From: Spirochaetaceae bacterium
GTDB lineage: Bacteria; Spirochaetota; Spirochaetia; Treponematales; Rectinemataceae
DNA: 33,286 bases
Assembly: GCA_025356015.1 (NCBI GenBank)
Contig: JANXYO010000065.1
Coordinates: 1-33,286 of the forward strand
Reading direction: 5' to 3'
Below are positions 23,525 through 31,805 of the stretch, one piece after another (positions within the stretch are counted from its first letter, which is position 1; each line of letters begins with the position of its first letter). A program made the position numbers and the translations under genes. The notes beneath the pieces are model-generated. The model made no database searches, was not told the origin of the DNA, and worked only from the letters and a program-made list of their open reading frames with translations.

Positions 23525-25225
23525 ATGGACAAGGGTGCAGGACCAGAGGCGGCGAGCCGTCAGGACGACGCCGTCCGGCAGAACCGGGTCCTCGTCGAGA
23601 TCCAGAATCTCGCCATGCGCCTCGCCTCCCTGCCCGCCGAGGCCGACCTCCCCTCGATCCTCGCCGAGGAGCTGCGCACCGCGACCGAGGCCGCGGCCGT
23701 CACCTTTGGCGAATTCCGGGAAGAAGACAGGAGCATCGTCCTTAGGAGCATCCGCACCGACTCCGGCCTCCTCGAGAGGTTCAGCAAGGCCACGGGGATC
23801 AGGCCGGCCGAGATAGTCTCTCGGGTCGACGATGCGACCTTCGCCGAGATGCTCGAAGCGGGCGTCGCCTACAGGGACAGCCTCTCCGAGGTGACCTTCG
23901 GGACGGTGAGCGAGCTCATCTCGGCAGCCGTGGGCAAGGTCTTTGGCATCGGGAAATTCGTCGGCATCTCCTATGTCTACGAGGGCAGGCTCTACGGAAC
24001 CTCGGTCCTCATCTTCCGCACGGGCGCGAGGCTCCCACGCGAGGATTTTCTTGGCGCCTTCTCGGCCCTTGCCGCACTGGCCCTTCGCCGGAGGGTGGCA
24101 GAGATCGAGGTCCACCGCCTCACCTCGGGGCTAGAGGGCATGGTCGAGGAGCGCACCCGCCAGCTCGTGGAGGCCAACCGTGCGCTTGAGAAGACCAACG
24201 CCGACCTCGAGATGACCCTCCTCGAGCTCAAGGCCGCCCAGTCCCGCCTCATCCTCTCGGAGAAAATGGCGACCCTCGGCCAGCTCATGTCGGGCATCGC
24301 CCACGAGCTCAACACGCCCATGGGGGCCATCCTCTCCTCGGCTCGGCGCGGCCTCGAGGGCCTTGAGACCTCCTTCCTGCCCACACTACGCTGGTACCTC
24401 GCCCTGGATGAGGGGCTGCGTCCCCTCTTCGAGGAACTCTATGAATCGGCAGCCCGTAGACGCATCGCCGACATGCTCCTTCCCTCGAGGGAGGACAGGG
24501 CCGAGCGCAGGCGCCTCGCCTCCCGCCTGGCCTCGAGGGGAATTGCCGCCGCCGAGGGCATCGTCGAGAGCCTTGCCGAGCTCGGGGCCCTGGGCCGCTT
24601 CGGCGAGCTCGAGGTCCGGCTCGCCGATCCCGAGATCCCCGAGCTCCTGTGGCAGGTGAAAAGTCTCTCCTCGACAGGCCGGTCCTTCGCCCTGATTGAG
24701 GCCTCGGCCCTCAAGGCTGCCCGGGTCGTCGAGGCCCTGAGGCTCTACGCCCGCAACGACTCCTCCCAGGCCCCCTCACTGGTGGACGTGGCGGCGAGCA
24801 TCGAGACCATCCTCACCCTCTACTACAACAAGACCAAGCACGCGGTTGAGGTCAGGCGCCTTTTCGCCCCCGGCATGGCCGTGATGGGCAGGGCCGAGGA
24901 GCTCGAGCGGGTCTGGGTCAACCTCGTCAACAACGCCCTCCAGGCCATGGAATACTCAGGCAGGCTCGATATCAGGATAGAAGGCCAGGGCAGTGATATA
25001 CTGGTGAGCGTAGCCGACGACGGGCCCGGCATCCCGGCTGGGATCAGGGGGAGGATCTTCGAGCCCTTCTTCACGACGAAGGGCGCCGGCGAGGGTACCG
25101 GCCTAGGCCTCGATATCGCTCGCAAGATTGTGGAAAGTCACGGAGGCAGCATCGCCTTCGAGTCGCGACCGGGTCACACCGTGTTCACGGTGCGTCTACC
25201 CGCCGCGGCGGGAGTTCGGCCTTGA
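23525..25225 (+). CDS. Cytoplasmic histidine kinase with GAF-like sensor and long H-to-N spacer
   Basis: 566 residues from the ATG at 23525; ATGs at 23489 and 23495 are possible, but the apparent -10 box lies too close to them. There are no membrane segments. Residues 20-190 look like a GAF-type domain. A coiled coil (200-245) follows, then the H box SGIAHELNTPMGAI with His260. The N box is VWVNLVNNALQAMEY, G1 DDGPGIP, F box FEPFFTTK, G2 GEGTGLGLDIARKIVESHGG. About 180 residues, mostly helical, lie between H box and N box, far more than usual. The stop overlaps the next start (TTGA). The kinase must act on the receiver encoded next. Confidence 0.92.
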   Translation: MDKGAGPEAASRQDDAVRQNRVLVEIQNLAMRLASLPAEADLPSILAEELRTATEAAAVTFGEFREEDRSIVLRSIRTDSGLLERFSKATGIRPAEIVSRVDDATFAEMLEAGVAYRDSLSEVTFGTVSELISAAVGKVFGIGKFVGISYVYEGRLYGTSVLIFRTGARLPREDFLGAFSALAALALRRRVAEIEVHRLTSGLEGMVEERTRQLVEANRALEKTNADLEMTLLELKAAQSRLILSEKMATLGQLMSGIAHELNTPMGAILSSARRGLEGLETSFLPTLRWYLALDEGLRPLFEELYESAARRRIADMLLPSREDRAERRRLASRLASRGIAAAEGIVESLAELGALGRFGELEVRLADPEIPELLWQVKSLSSTGRSFALIEASALKAARVVEALRLYARNDSSQAPSLVDVAASIETILTLYYNKTKHAVEVRRLFAPGMAVMGRAEELERVWVNLVNNALQAMEYSGRLDIRIEGQGSDILVSVADDGPGIPAGIRGRIFEPFFTTKGAGEGTGLGLDIARKIVESHGGSIAFESRPGHTVFTVRLPAAAGVRP

Positions 25226-25620
25226 GACGGATCATACTCTGTGTCGATGACGAAGCCATCATCCTCCTTTCCCTCACCGAAGAGCTCCAGGGTTACTTTG
25301 GGCAGGGCTACGCCTACGAGAGCGCGATGAACGCAGCCGAGGCCCTCGAGATCATCGACGAGGCCGAGGCCGAGGGCGACTGCATCGCCGTGATCCTCTC
25401 GGACTGGCTAATGCCGGGCATGAGGGGGGACGAGCTCCTCATGAAGCTGGGCCAGCGTCCCGCGACCATACCCAGCATCATGCTCTCGGGCCACGCAGAC
25501 GAGGCCGCACTTGAGGAGATAAAGGCCAAGGCGAAGCTTTCGGGCTATCTGCGCAAGCCATGGGACGGCACCGAGCTCGAGCGCATCGTCCGCAACTGCC
25601 TCGAGACCTGCAAGTCCTAG
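25222..25620 (+). CDS. Single-domain response regulator
   Basis: 132 residues from a TTG start overlapping the kinase stop by 4 nt. ILCVDDEAII holds the acidic pair, LSDWLMPGMRG the phospho-acceptor Asp61, IMLSGH the switch Ser, and LRKPW the Lys112. There is no output domain, so it must act by protein contact or as a phosphate shuttle. The SDWxMP-G-x-RGDEL and RKPW pattern resembles receivers of the type found next to HD-GYP or CheC-like outputs. A diffusible receiver plus soluble kinase suits control of the c-di-GMP genes downstream, but that link is inferred only from position. Confidence 0.93.
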   Translation: MRRIILCVDDEAIILLSLTEELQGYFGQGYAYESAMNAAEALEIIDEAEAEGDCIAVILSDWLMPGMRGDELLMKLGQRPATIPSIMLSGHADEAALEEIKAKAKLSGYLRKPWDGTELERIVRNCLETCKS

Positions 25621-25665
25621 GCCGCCGCCGCGCTTTCGTCCTTCCTGAATCCTAACTGTCCCGGT

Positions 25666-25671
25666 TATAAT
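25666..25671 (+). promoter_or_regulatory. Consensus -10 hexamer upstream of the methyltransferase gene
   Basis: TATAAT, perfect -10, lies 52 nt before the methyltransferase start. The -35 region (TTCCTG, 18 nt upstream) is poor, so an activator may be needed if this is a promoter. Confidence 0.4.
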
Positions 25672-25723
25672 TCCCACCTCGGCGCCGCGCCATCGCCTGC
25701 GGAGCTCCGAGGGAAGAGGCAGC

Positions 25724-26533
25724 ATGGGCTCCGGATACATCATGGAAGGCCAGGACGAGGTCAAGCGACTCGAGATGAAGACCGACGTGGCCGTCGTCGA
25801 GCGCTTCGCGAGGCTCGCCGGACTGGACACTGGCATGAGGGTCGTCGACGCGGGCTGCGGCCCGGGAATCACGACTTCCGTGCTGCGCGGCGTCGTGGGG
25901 GACACAGGCAGGGCTTCTGGCTTTGACATCTCCCCCAAGCGGATCGAGCGCGCCCTCGAGGCCTATTCCGGGCCGGGCACGCAGTTCACCGTCGGGGATT
26001 TCCGAGAGCCCCTCGAGGCCCTCGGCCGCTTCGATTTCGTCTGGAGCCGCTTCACCCTGGAATACTACCGAGCCGAGTGCTACGACATAGCCCGGAACCT
26101 GTCCTCCCTCCTCGAAGAGGGGGGGACACTCTGTCTGATAGACCTGGACCACAACTGCCTCTCCCACTACGGCATGAGTGAGCGGCTCGAGGCCGCCTTC
26201 ACCTCCGCCATGCGGCAGATCACTGAAGACGGAAATTTTGATCCCTACGCCGGTCGCAAGCTCTACTCCCACCTGCACCGCATGGGCTACCGGGAGATAA
26301 GGGTCGAGGCGGCTGCCCACCACCTGATCTATGGCGAACTCGGGGCTGTCGACGCCTACAACTGGGCGAAAAAGGTCGAGGTGATCGGCGCGAGGCCGGG
26401 CCTCGTGATACCCGGCTACTCGGGCCCCGCCGAGTTCTATGAGGACTTCATGGCTTTCTTTGAAAGCGAGGAGCGCTTCACCTACACCCCGGTCATCGCG
26501 GCCTGGGGCATCAAGGACAGTCAGTCGCCCTAG
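25724..26533 (+). CDS. Class I SAM-dependent methyltransferase
   Basis: 269 residues. Motif I is MRVVDAGCGPGITTSVL (about residue 38). The acidic end of strand 2 is SGFDISPKRIERA, motif II FTVGDFREPLE, post-motif FDFVWSRFTLEYY, motif III LLEEGGTLCLIDLDHN. The C-terminal third is aromatic-rich and probably forms the substrate cap. GAAGAGG lies 6 nt before the ATG; a second ATG at 25742 is possible. It converges with the HD-GYP gene, whose last 4 nt overlap its stop region. The target (small molecule, lipid or protein) cannot be told. Confidence 0.9.
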   Translation: MGSGYIMEGQDEVKRLEMKTDVAVVERFARLAGLDTGMRVVDAGCGPGITTSVLRGVVGDTGRASGFDISPKRIERALEAYSGPGTQFTVGDFREPLEALGRFDFVWSRFTLEYYRAECYDIARNLSSLLEEGGTLCLIDLDHNCLSHYGMSERLEAAFTSAMRQITEDGNFDPYAGRKLYSHLHRMGYREIRVEAAAHHLIYGELGAVDAYNWAKKVEVIGARPGLVIPGYSGPAEFYEDFMAFFESEERFTYTPVIAAWGIKDSQSP

Positions 26534-28485
26534 GCGGAAGGCACAGGGGAGAGCGAGGGGATAGAAGGAAGCCTCACCTTCCCGGAGTCCAGGGAGCGCA
26601 GCAGGGCCCCTATGACCTCCTGGTCAAGGTGGTGACATCCCTCCTTCCTGAGCATCTCGACGGCCTCCTCCAGGGGGAGTGGCTCGTGGTAGTGCCTCCT
26701 CGCCGTGATGGCCTCGAAGAAATCGGCCACGGCGATGATCCTCGCTCCCATGGGGATCTGGTCCCCGACGAGGCCCCTGGGGTAGCCCGTGCCGTCCAGC
26801 CTCTCGTGGTGGGCTCCGGCGATGAAGGGCACCGCTCGGTAGGCCCCGTTGAAGCTGACGCGCTCGAGGATCTCCTGGGTCTTCACCGAGTGGGTCTTTA
26901 TCTCCTCCCTCTCCTTGCCGCTCAAGGGACCGGTCTTCTTGAGGATGGAATCCTTGATCCCGATCTTCCCGTAGTCGTGAAGCAGGGAGGCGACCCGGAT
27001 CACATCGGTGGTCTCGCGGCCAAGCGAGAGCTCGCCGCATATCGCCATCGCGTACTCGGTCACCCGCTCCGAATGGCCCGCCGTAAGGCTGTCGCGCGCG
27101 TCGATGCTGGCAGCGAGGGTGCGCAGGATGGAACGGAACTGGCGCTCCCTCTCCTCGGTCAGCATCGCGTTGTAGAGGCTGATCCCGATCTCGGGAGCTA
27201 TGCCCATGAGGAGGTTTATGTCGCTCTCGAGCAGGGGGCGCTTGCTCCTGAGGTTGTCCACGGCCAGGACGCCGAGACATTCGTCCTCGTAGAGGATGGG
27301 GCAGCAGATGAAGGACTTCGAGCCCATCTTTCGAAGGAAATCGAGGCTCCTGGGCGAGAGCTCACCCTCGATCTCCTCGACATCGTTGACAAGGAAGGGC
27401 CTGCGCTTGCGGAAGCACAGGACGAAAGCTCCGCGGGAATCGGGACTGTCAAGGTGGAAACGGGTCTGGCGTATCACCTCGACGATGCTCGTCTCGTATC
27501 CATAACCCGTGCGGAACTCAAGGAGGCTCTTGTCCTCGCTCGCCAGCAGGATCATCCCGCGGTCGTAGTCCAGGTGCCTCCGCATCATCTCGATGACCTG
27601 GGAGAGCAGGCTGTCGGTCTGGCGGTACTTCGAGATGATGCGGCCTATCTCGTTGATCATCAGGGCGTGGTTGTAGTTCTTGTCGGCGTTGTCGAGGAAT
27701 TTCTCCGTCGTGGAGCGGAGGTTGTCGATGGCCGAGCCGAGCTCCTTCCTCTCGTAGTAACCGTAAACGAGCGACAGGATAAGAAGGACGGCCGCGGCTG
27801 CCCCGGCGAAATCCAGAACAGCAGATCCGGGCGCGAAAACGGCCATGGCCCCGAGGCCAAGGATCGCCGCTCCGGCGAAGATTCCCTGCACTCGCTTCCA
27901 GGTCGCGGCCGTGGACTCCCTCCAGATGATGTCGTAGCGGCAGGCGGGCGCGCCCCTGAAAGAACATTCATTGTGCTCGATGCGTGGCAGGCGGTAGTTG
28001 AAGCCCGCAACAATCGCATCAAAGAATCCCATCCTGTTCTCGCACTGATAGGGCTTTTCCCTAACGCCCTCCTTGGGCGAGATGGTCAGCTCGATGTGGG
28101 TGGGTCCAAGCCTGTGATACTCGTAAATCGTTGAGCGGGTGAAATTGGCGGCGATCTTGCTTATGGTCTCGAAGGCCTTGGCCGGTCCACCCAGGCCGAA
28201 GACATAGCGGGCGATGATCCCGAAGCTCTCGGGCGAAGCGTTGTAGCGGCCGGCCTCGCGGGCGATCGAGTGGTTGCCTGTCATGGCCACGAGACGATCG
28301 TGGAAGCGGTCGACCTGGGCCTGGGTGAACCAATGGCCGTCGTCCTCGACCTGGTAGGGTTCCATCCCCGCGTAGGCCAGGAGCTCGGTGACGTTTATAT
28401 AGGAATACCGGCTCTTGATGAGCTTCAGGTAGGTGATGGTGATCTTGCTGCTATAGAGCGGCGGCCCTTCGTCAGCCTCCGTCAT
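26530..28485 (-). CDS. HD-GYP c-di-GMP phosphodiesterase with V4R-like sensor, two membrane helices and GAF domain
   Basis: 651 residues. Residues 25-188 look like a V4R/heme-NO-binding-like sensor, ending with IEHNECSFRGAPACRYDIIW, whose two Cys are characteristic. Two membrane helices span about 200-217 and 222-243. A short coiled coil leads to a GAF domain (290-440, FICCPILYEDECLGVLAVDN). The HD-GYP domain (455-640) keeps HSERVTEYAM, ASLLHDYGKIGI and AHHERLDGTGYPRGL, so it should be active against c-di-GMP. Start 28485 was chosen because GGA lies 7 nt upstream; 28491 is possible. It overlaps the 3' end of the PilZ gene by 14 nt, so the pair is translationally coupled. Confidence 0.9.
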   Translation of the reverse strand: MTEADEGPPLYSSKITITYLKLIKSRYSYINVTELLAYAGMEPYQVEDDGHWFTQAQVDRFHDRLVAMTGNHSIAREAGRYNASPESFGIIARYVFGLGGPAKAFETISKIAANFTRSTIYEYHRLGPTHIELTISPKEGVREKPYQCENRMGFFDAIVAGFNYRLPRIEHNECSFRGAPACRYDIIWRESTAATWKRVQGIFAGAAILGLGAMAVFAPGSAVLDFAGAAAAVLLILSLVYGYYERKELGSAIDNLRSTTEKFLDNADKNYNHALMINEIGRIISKYRQTDSLLSQVIEMMRRHLDYDRGMILLASEDKSLLEFRTGYGYETSIVEVIRQTRFHLDSPDSRGAFVLCFRKRRPFLVNDVEEIEGELSPRSLDFLRKMGSKSFICCPILYEDECLGVLAVDNLRSKRPLLESDINLLMGIAPEIGISLYNAMLTEERERQFRSILRTLAASIDARDSLTAGHSERVTEYAMAICGELSLGRETTDVIRVASLLHDYGKIGIKDSILKKTGPLSGKEREEIKTHSVKTQEILERVSFNGAYRAVPFIAGAHHERLDGTGYPRGLVGDQIPMGARIIAVADFFEAITARRHYHEPLPLEEAVEMLRKEGCHHLDQEVIGALLRSLDSGKVRLPSIPSLSPVPSA

Positions 28486-30556
28486 GCCCATTTCCGTCAC
28501 TGGGAGTCCTCCTGAAGGTATTGTGCAATGAGTCGAAATAGGCGTCGGCGCGCTCCATGGCCAGTGCCCACAGAAGGTAGGTTTTTTCGTATCGAATGTC
28601 CCGCGCATCCAGATATTCAGGAGGATGGGCAAGGACTGGTATGTCCTCGGCGCCGTATTGGCGCAGGAGGGAGCGGGCCCCAGAGAACAGGGTCTCGGCG
28701 CGGAGCCTCTCCCTGTCTATGACGAGGACATGCAGGCAGTTGGTAAGGTTGGAGAGATTCAGCCCGAGGTCGGAGAGGGTCAGGACCAGAATTGCCAGGA
28801 GGCGGCCATCCTGCTTGAGGCAGAAGATGTGCCGTTCACGCTTGAATCCCTGGCTGACGAACTCGGCCGAGAGTGCCTCGTCGTCCAGGCCGTCCTCGAT
28901 CAAGTCCATCGCCTCGAGAAGAAGGCCTCCCGAGCCCTTTTCATACCAGCGGCGCAATTGGACCATCTCCTCGGCCCTTGCTGGAAAGAGCTGGAAAGGG
29001 CCCTCTCCTCCCTCATCGACCGGCCCAAGGTGGAAGTAGGCGAAAGCGTCGATCGAGGAGCCCTTGGGGTCAGCAATGTCCTTGACCACGTTGCCGAAGA
29101 CCCTGCTTGGGAATCGATTCTCCCTACGGTAGTAGCAGACAAGGTAGTCGATGTGGGCAGAGGGGTGAAGAAAGAATTCGTTGCCATAGCGGCCTATCTC
29201 GTCCAGTACTGCAACCCCGGCCATTCCGCTTCCGTCCCTTGATGCGGAATGGTGGTGGATGATCCAGGAATTGGAGTAGAAGCGGAGCATTGACATGTGG
29301 CCGAGGAGGCGGCCCCTATCCTGGACCAAGAAATGCCGGGCTATCGAAGGGCTTTCGAGGTAGAGCTTCTCATAGGTGCGCTTGAACTCTTCCTTGTGAT
29401 CGAGGATCGATTTGTACTTGGAGGGATAGATGAAGCCGGACTCGAAGAAGAGGCGCCAAAGCTCGTCCATGTCGATATTGCCACAGACTATGAGCCTGTC
29501 GTCGGCCGACTGGTGGAGGATGGCCGAAAGCCGAGCCTGGTCGACAACCGCCATGTCCAGAAGGACGATCCCGCAGCGAACACTCTCACCGCCATGGTCG
29601 GCATTGACCAGGTTCCTGTAGAGGACCTGGGCCCTGCAACTGAAGACCAGGCGGTTGGCGATTTCAACGCTTAGCTCGGGGATGATCAGGCCGGGAAGCA
29701 GAAGGGAACTCTCTACCCTCTCCTCGACCCCGAGACCCGCGCCGGAGATGTCGCGCACCGAGAGCTGGACTCGGTCGCCGGTTAGGGGATGGATGAAGCG
29801 CATGGTAGGAGCCGGCGAGAGAACGAAGCGGTTGCTGCGGTATTTCTTGGGCTTGAAGCGCCTGATGTTCGACAGGGATGGGGAGAGGACGAGCTCCCTG
29901 CTCTTCCTGCTGCCCACTGCGCGTATCACCCTGCACTCGCCCGAGTAGAGCAGGACCCCATCGCGGGAGAAGAAGGCGCTCACCGGGGCCGATGCGTTGA
30001 GCCAAGGAAGGGAACCCGCTGCCTCTCCATCGATCTTGATCCTGAAGGAGAGGGCATTGAAGTCCTCGAGCCTGCCCTCGAAGGCCATCCCTTCCTGGAC
30101 CAGGCGGGCCTGGATGCCCACGCTGGCGTGGCGGTCGATTTTTCGCGAGCTTTTCTCGTAGCCGCACTCAGGGATCCTGAACACGATGGCGGAATCGTCC
30201 TGGCGTAGCACCTCGGCCTTGACGACAATGTGGGTGCTGCCGTCGCTGATTACGAAATCCTCGCAGGCATATGCGGCCATGGCGCGGGCGACCCGGCCAG
30301 GGTGGAGCCAGCTGCATTCAAGGACCTCGTCGAGGCAGGGCAGCGGGCAGACTGATACTGTGATGTGCTCCCCGTTGCTTGGATGACGGAAGCTTGCGAG
30401 TATGGTACCACCGCGGAAGTTGATGAAGTTAAGCAGATTGAGGAGGTCCCGGCGCCTGACGCGCTTGCCCTGCGGCTGAACCGAACCTGCGCCGCCCAAC
30501 GTGTCATCACCGGTGGCCGGACCAGGCGCTGTCGCTTCGCTCATTTCCTCATGCAT
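28472..30556 (-). CDS. PilZ-domain protein fused to a GNAT-like acyltransferase domain
   Basis: 694 residues from ATG 30556 (AGGGA upstream; a GTG at 30583 is an alternative). Residues 35-130 resemble a YcgR-like N-domain. A first, degenerate PilZ-like segment starts RKIDRHASVGIQARL (138) with EDFNALSF. The clearer PilZ domain is 235-350 with KKYRSNRFVLSP and SVRDISGAGLGV, the R-x3-R and D-x-S-x2-G positions that bind c-di-GMP. From 360 on (DMDELWRLFFESGFIYPSKY, FLVQDRGRLLGHMSML, a repeat of the fold near 590) the layout looks like an N-acyltransferase. I have not seen this combination described. Membrane helices are absent. Confidence 0.78.
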   Translation of the reverse strand: MHEEMSEATAPGPATGDDTLGGAGSVQPQGKRVRRRDLLNLLNFINFRGGTILASFRHPSNGEHITVSVCPLPCLDEVLECSWLHPGRVARAMAAYACEDFVISDGSTHIVVKAEVLRQDDSAIVFRIPECGYEKSSRKIDRHASVGIQARLVQEGMAFEGRLEDFNALSFRIKIDGEAAGSLPWLNASAPVSAFFSRDGVLLYSGECRVIRAVGSRKSRELVLSPSLSNIRRFKPKKYRSNRFVLSPAPTMRFIHPLTGDRVQLSVRDISGAGLGVEERVESSLLLPGLIIPELSVEIANRLVFSCRAQVLYRNLVNADHGGESVRCGIVLLDMAVVDQARLSAILHQSADDRLIVCGNIDMDELWRLFFESGFIYPSKYKSILDHKEEFKRTYEKLYLESPSIARHFLVQDRGRLLGHMSMLRFYSNSWIIHHHSASRDGSGMAGVAVLDEIGRYGNEFFLHPSAHIDYLVCYYRRENRFPSRVFGNVVKDIADPKGSSIDAFAYFHLGPVDEGGEGPFQLFPARAEEMVQLRRWYEKGSGGLLLEAMDLIEDGLDDEALSAEFVSQGFKRERHIFCLKQDGRLLAILVLTLSDLGLNLSNLTNCLHVLVIDRERLRAETLFSGARSLLRQYGAEDIPVLAHPPEYLDARDIRYEKTYLLWALAMERADAYFDSLHNTFRRTPSDGNGHDGG

Positions 30557-30676
30557 TGGTGTTGCTTCCCTGCGTGTGGTCACGGCAGAGGTCCAAAAGG
30601 GGTTGGCGGAAGCGCTGTGAAGTCAGGGGTGTAGGCAATGTGCTGCTCCAGGCGCCTGATCCGATGTTGCCCTGTT

Positions 30677-30705
30677 AATGTGACGCCTGCTCCGCGCGCT
30701 GTCAA
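30677..30705 (-). promoter_or_regulatory. Probable promoter of the PilZ/HD-GYP operon
   Basis: Minus strand TTGACA (30700-30705), 17 nt, CACATT (30677-30682). The -35 is perfect and the -10 weak (three of six). Initiation near 30670 would give a leader of about 115 nt. Nothing else was recognised in 30557-30831 apart from the ribosome-binding site of the next gene. Confidence 0.5.
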
Positions 30706-30831
30706 GGCCAAAGTCGCTCGCGAAGGGAGCCGCATAAGCAAGAGGAGCCGGCGCCGCCCTAGCTGCCCTGTCGCATCGGGCATGCTACCATGATACCGCC
30801 TTGCGGGGGAAAAACACAAAAAGGTGGCATC

Positions 30832-31302
30832 ATGGAGGAATCACTGTCCATCAGGGTCTTCATAGAGAGCGAGGCCGGAAGCGGCATCCGCAACCGTTAC
30901 GACGAGACGAGCCTCGTCATTCGGGAATCCTTCCCCATAAGGGGCAGCTACCCCTATCCCTACGGCTTCATCCTCGACACCGGAGGCGGCGGCAGGGACT
31001 CCCTCGACTGCTATGTCCTGACGCCCAGGGAACTCACCGCGGGCTCGACCTGGTCATGCGAAATCGTGGGCCTTCTCGAGATGATCGAGGACGGGGAGAC
31101 CGACCACAAGATCCTTGCCGCCCTACCCGGCGAGGATCCGGCCCTCGGCGCTGAGCTTCGGGACAAGTTGGCCGCCTTCATCGAGGGCGTCTTCACTGCC
31201 TTCCCCGAGGCCAGGGTCGGGGTGGGCCGAATCCTTGGGCGGGAAGAGGCCGAGGCCCTGGTCAGGGCCTCGATGTCCTGGCAAGCCAAGCCCTACCTGT
31301 AG
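30832..31302 (+). CDS. Small divergent family I inorganic pyrophosphatase-like protein
   Basis: 156 residues. The core of soluble pyrophosphatases is visible: VFIESEAGSGIRNRYDETS, YPYPYGFILDT (the Tyr after P), RDSLDCYVLTPRELTAGS, VGLLEMIEDGETDHKILA. Compared with E. coli (D65-G-D67-P-V-D70) the first Asp of the metal site is Gly (GGRDSLD) while the other two remain. D97 appears to be Glu, D102 is kept. Catalysis may be altered. The AAGGTGG ribosome-binding site fixes the start at 30832 rather than at the upstream ATG 30790. Its 3' end overlaps the convergent SRPBCC gene by 10 nt. Confidence 0.8.
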   Translation: MEESLSIRVFIESEAGSGIRNRYDETSLVIRESFPIRGSYPYPYGFILDTGGGGRDSLDCYVLTPRELTAGSTWSCEIVGLLEMIEDGETDHKILAALPGEDPALGAELRDKLAAFIEGVFTAFPEARVGVGRILGREEAEALVRASMSWQAKPYL

Positions 31303-31736
31303 AATCCCTCGCGCAGGACGATCCCGTGCTCGAGCCAGGCCTTGAGGCAGCAAAGCATGTTGGTCCAGCCCTCGCAGTTCTTGTAGGAGGCCGCGAAGCC
31401 TGAGTCGGTGGGGAGCCAGCCGGACTCCTCGGCGGTGACAAGGGTCCTGTCCTTCCCTATGGCCTCGAAATGGATCTCCACCTGGGTTGAATAGGCTCCC
31501 TCGGCCGAGGCCCATTCGAGGATGATAAGGGCGTTCTTGAGCACCGACCTCACCCTGACCTCCACGGGGCCGGGGAAATCGGCGAAGTCCCAGACCACGA
31601 TCACCCCTCGCTCCAGCCTGCCCTTCGCCCCACCCGTCGCGAAATAGCGCGAGAGGCGCCCCGGATCGACGACTGCCTCGAAGACCTCGGCCAGGGGCTT
31701 CGCTACCCTGGCCTCGACCTTGAACCCTGGATCCAT
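31293..31736 (-). CDS. SRPBCC / AHSA1-type (START-like) protein
   Basis: 147 residues. KVEARVAKPLAEVFEAVVDP, LSRYFATGGAKGRLERG, VIVVWDFADFPGPVEVRV and the C-terminal GWTNMLCCLKAWLEHG helix are typical of the Aha1-C-like SRPBCC fold, a small hydrophobic-ligand pocket. GGAGAGGAGGGG precedes the ATG at 31736; the very long in-frame ORF upstream is read-through of antisense sequence. The ligand is unknown. It is divergent from the NlpC/P60 gene (69 nt between starts). Confidence 0.87.
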   Translation of the reverse strand: MDPGFKVEARVAKPLAEVFEAVVDPGRLSRYFATGGAKGRLERGVIVVWDFADFPGPVEVRVRSVLKNALIILEWASAEGAYSTQVEIHFEAIGKDRTLVTAEESGWLPTDSGFAASYKNCEGWTNMLCCLKAWLEHGIVLREGFYR

Positions 31737-31769
31737 GGCCCCTCCTCTCCTTGCTCCGCCTTGCTCTGC

Positions 31770-31798
31770 TTGACAGCTGGTGCCTCCGGGTCCACCAT
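31770..31798 (+). promoter_or_regulatory. Possible promoter placing transcription start at the NlpC/P60 start codon
   Basis: TTGACA (31770-31775) is followed after 17 nt by CACCAT (31793-31798, three of six). If used, transcription would begin within a base or two of the ATG at 31806, giving a leaderless mRNA, in keeping with the lack of a ribosome-binding site. Confidence 0.3.
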
Positions 31799-31805
31799 TC
31801 CCTCC

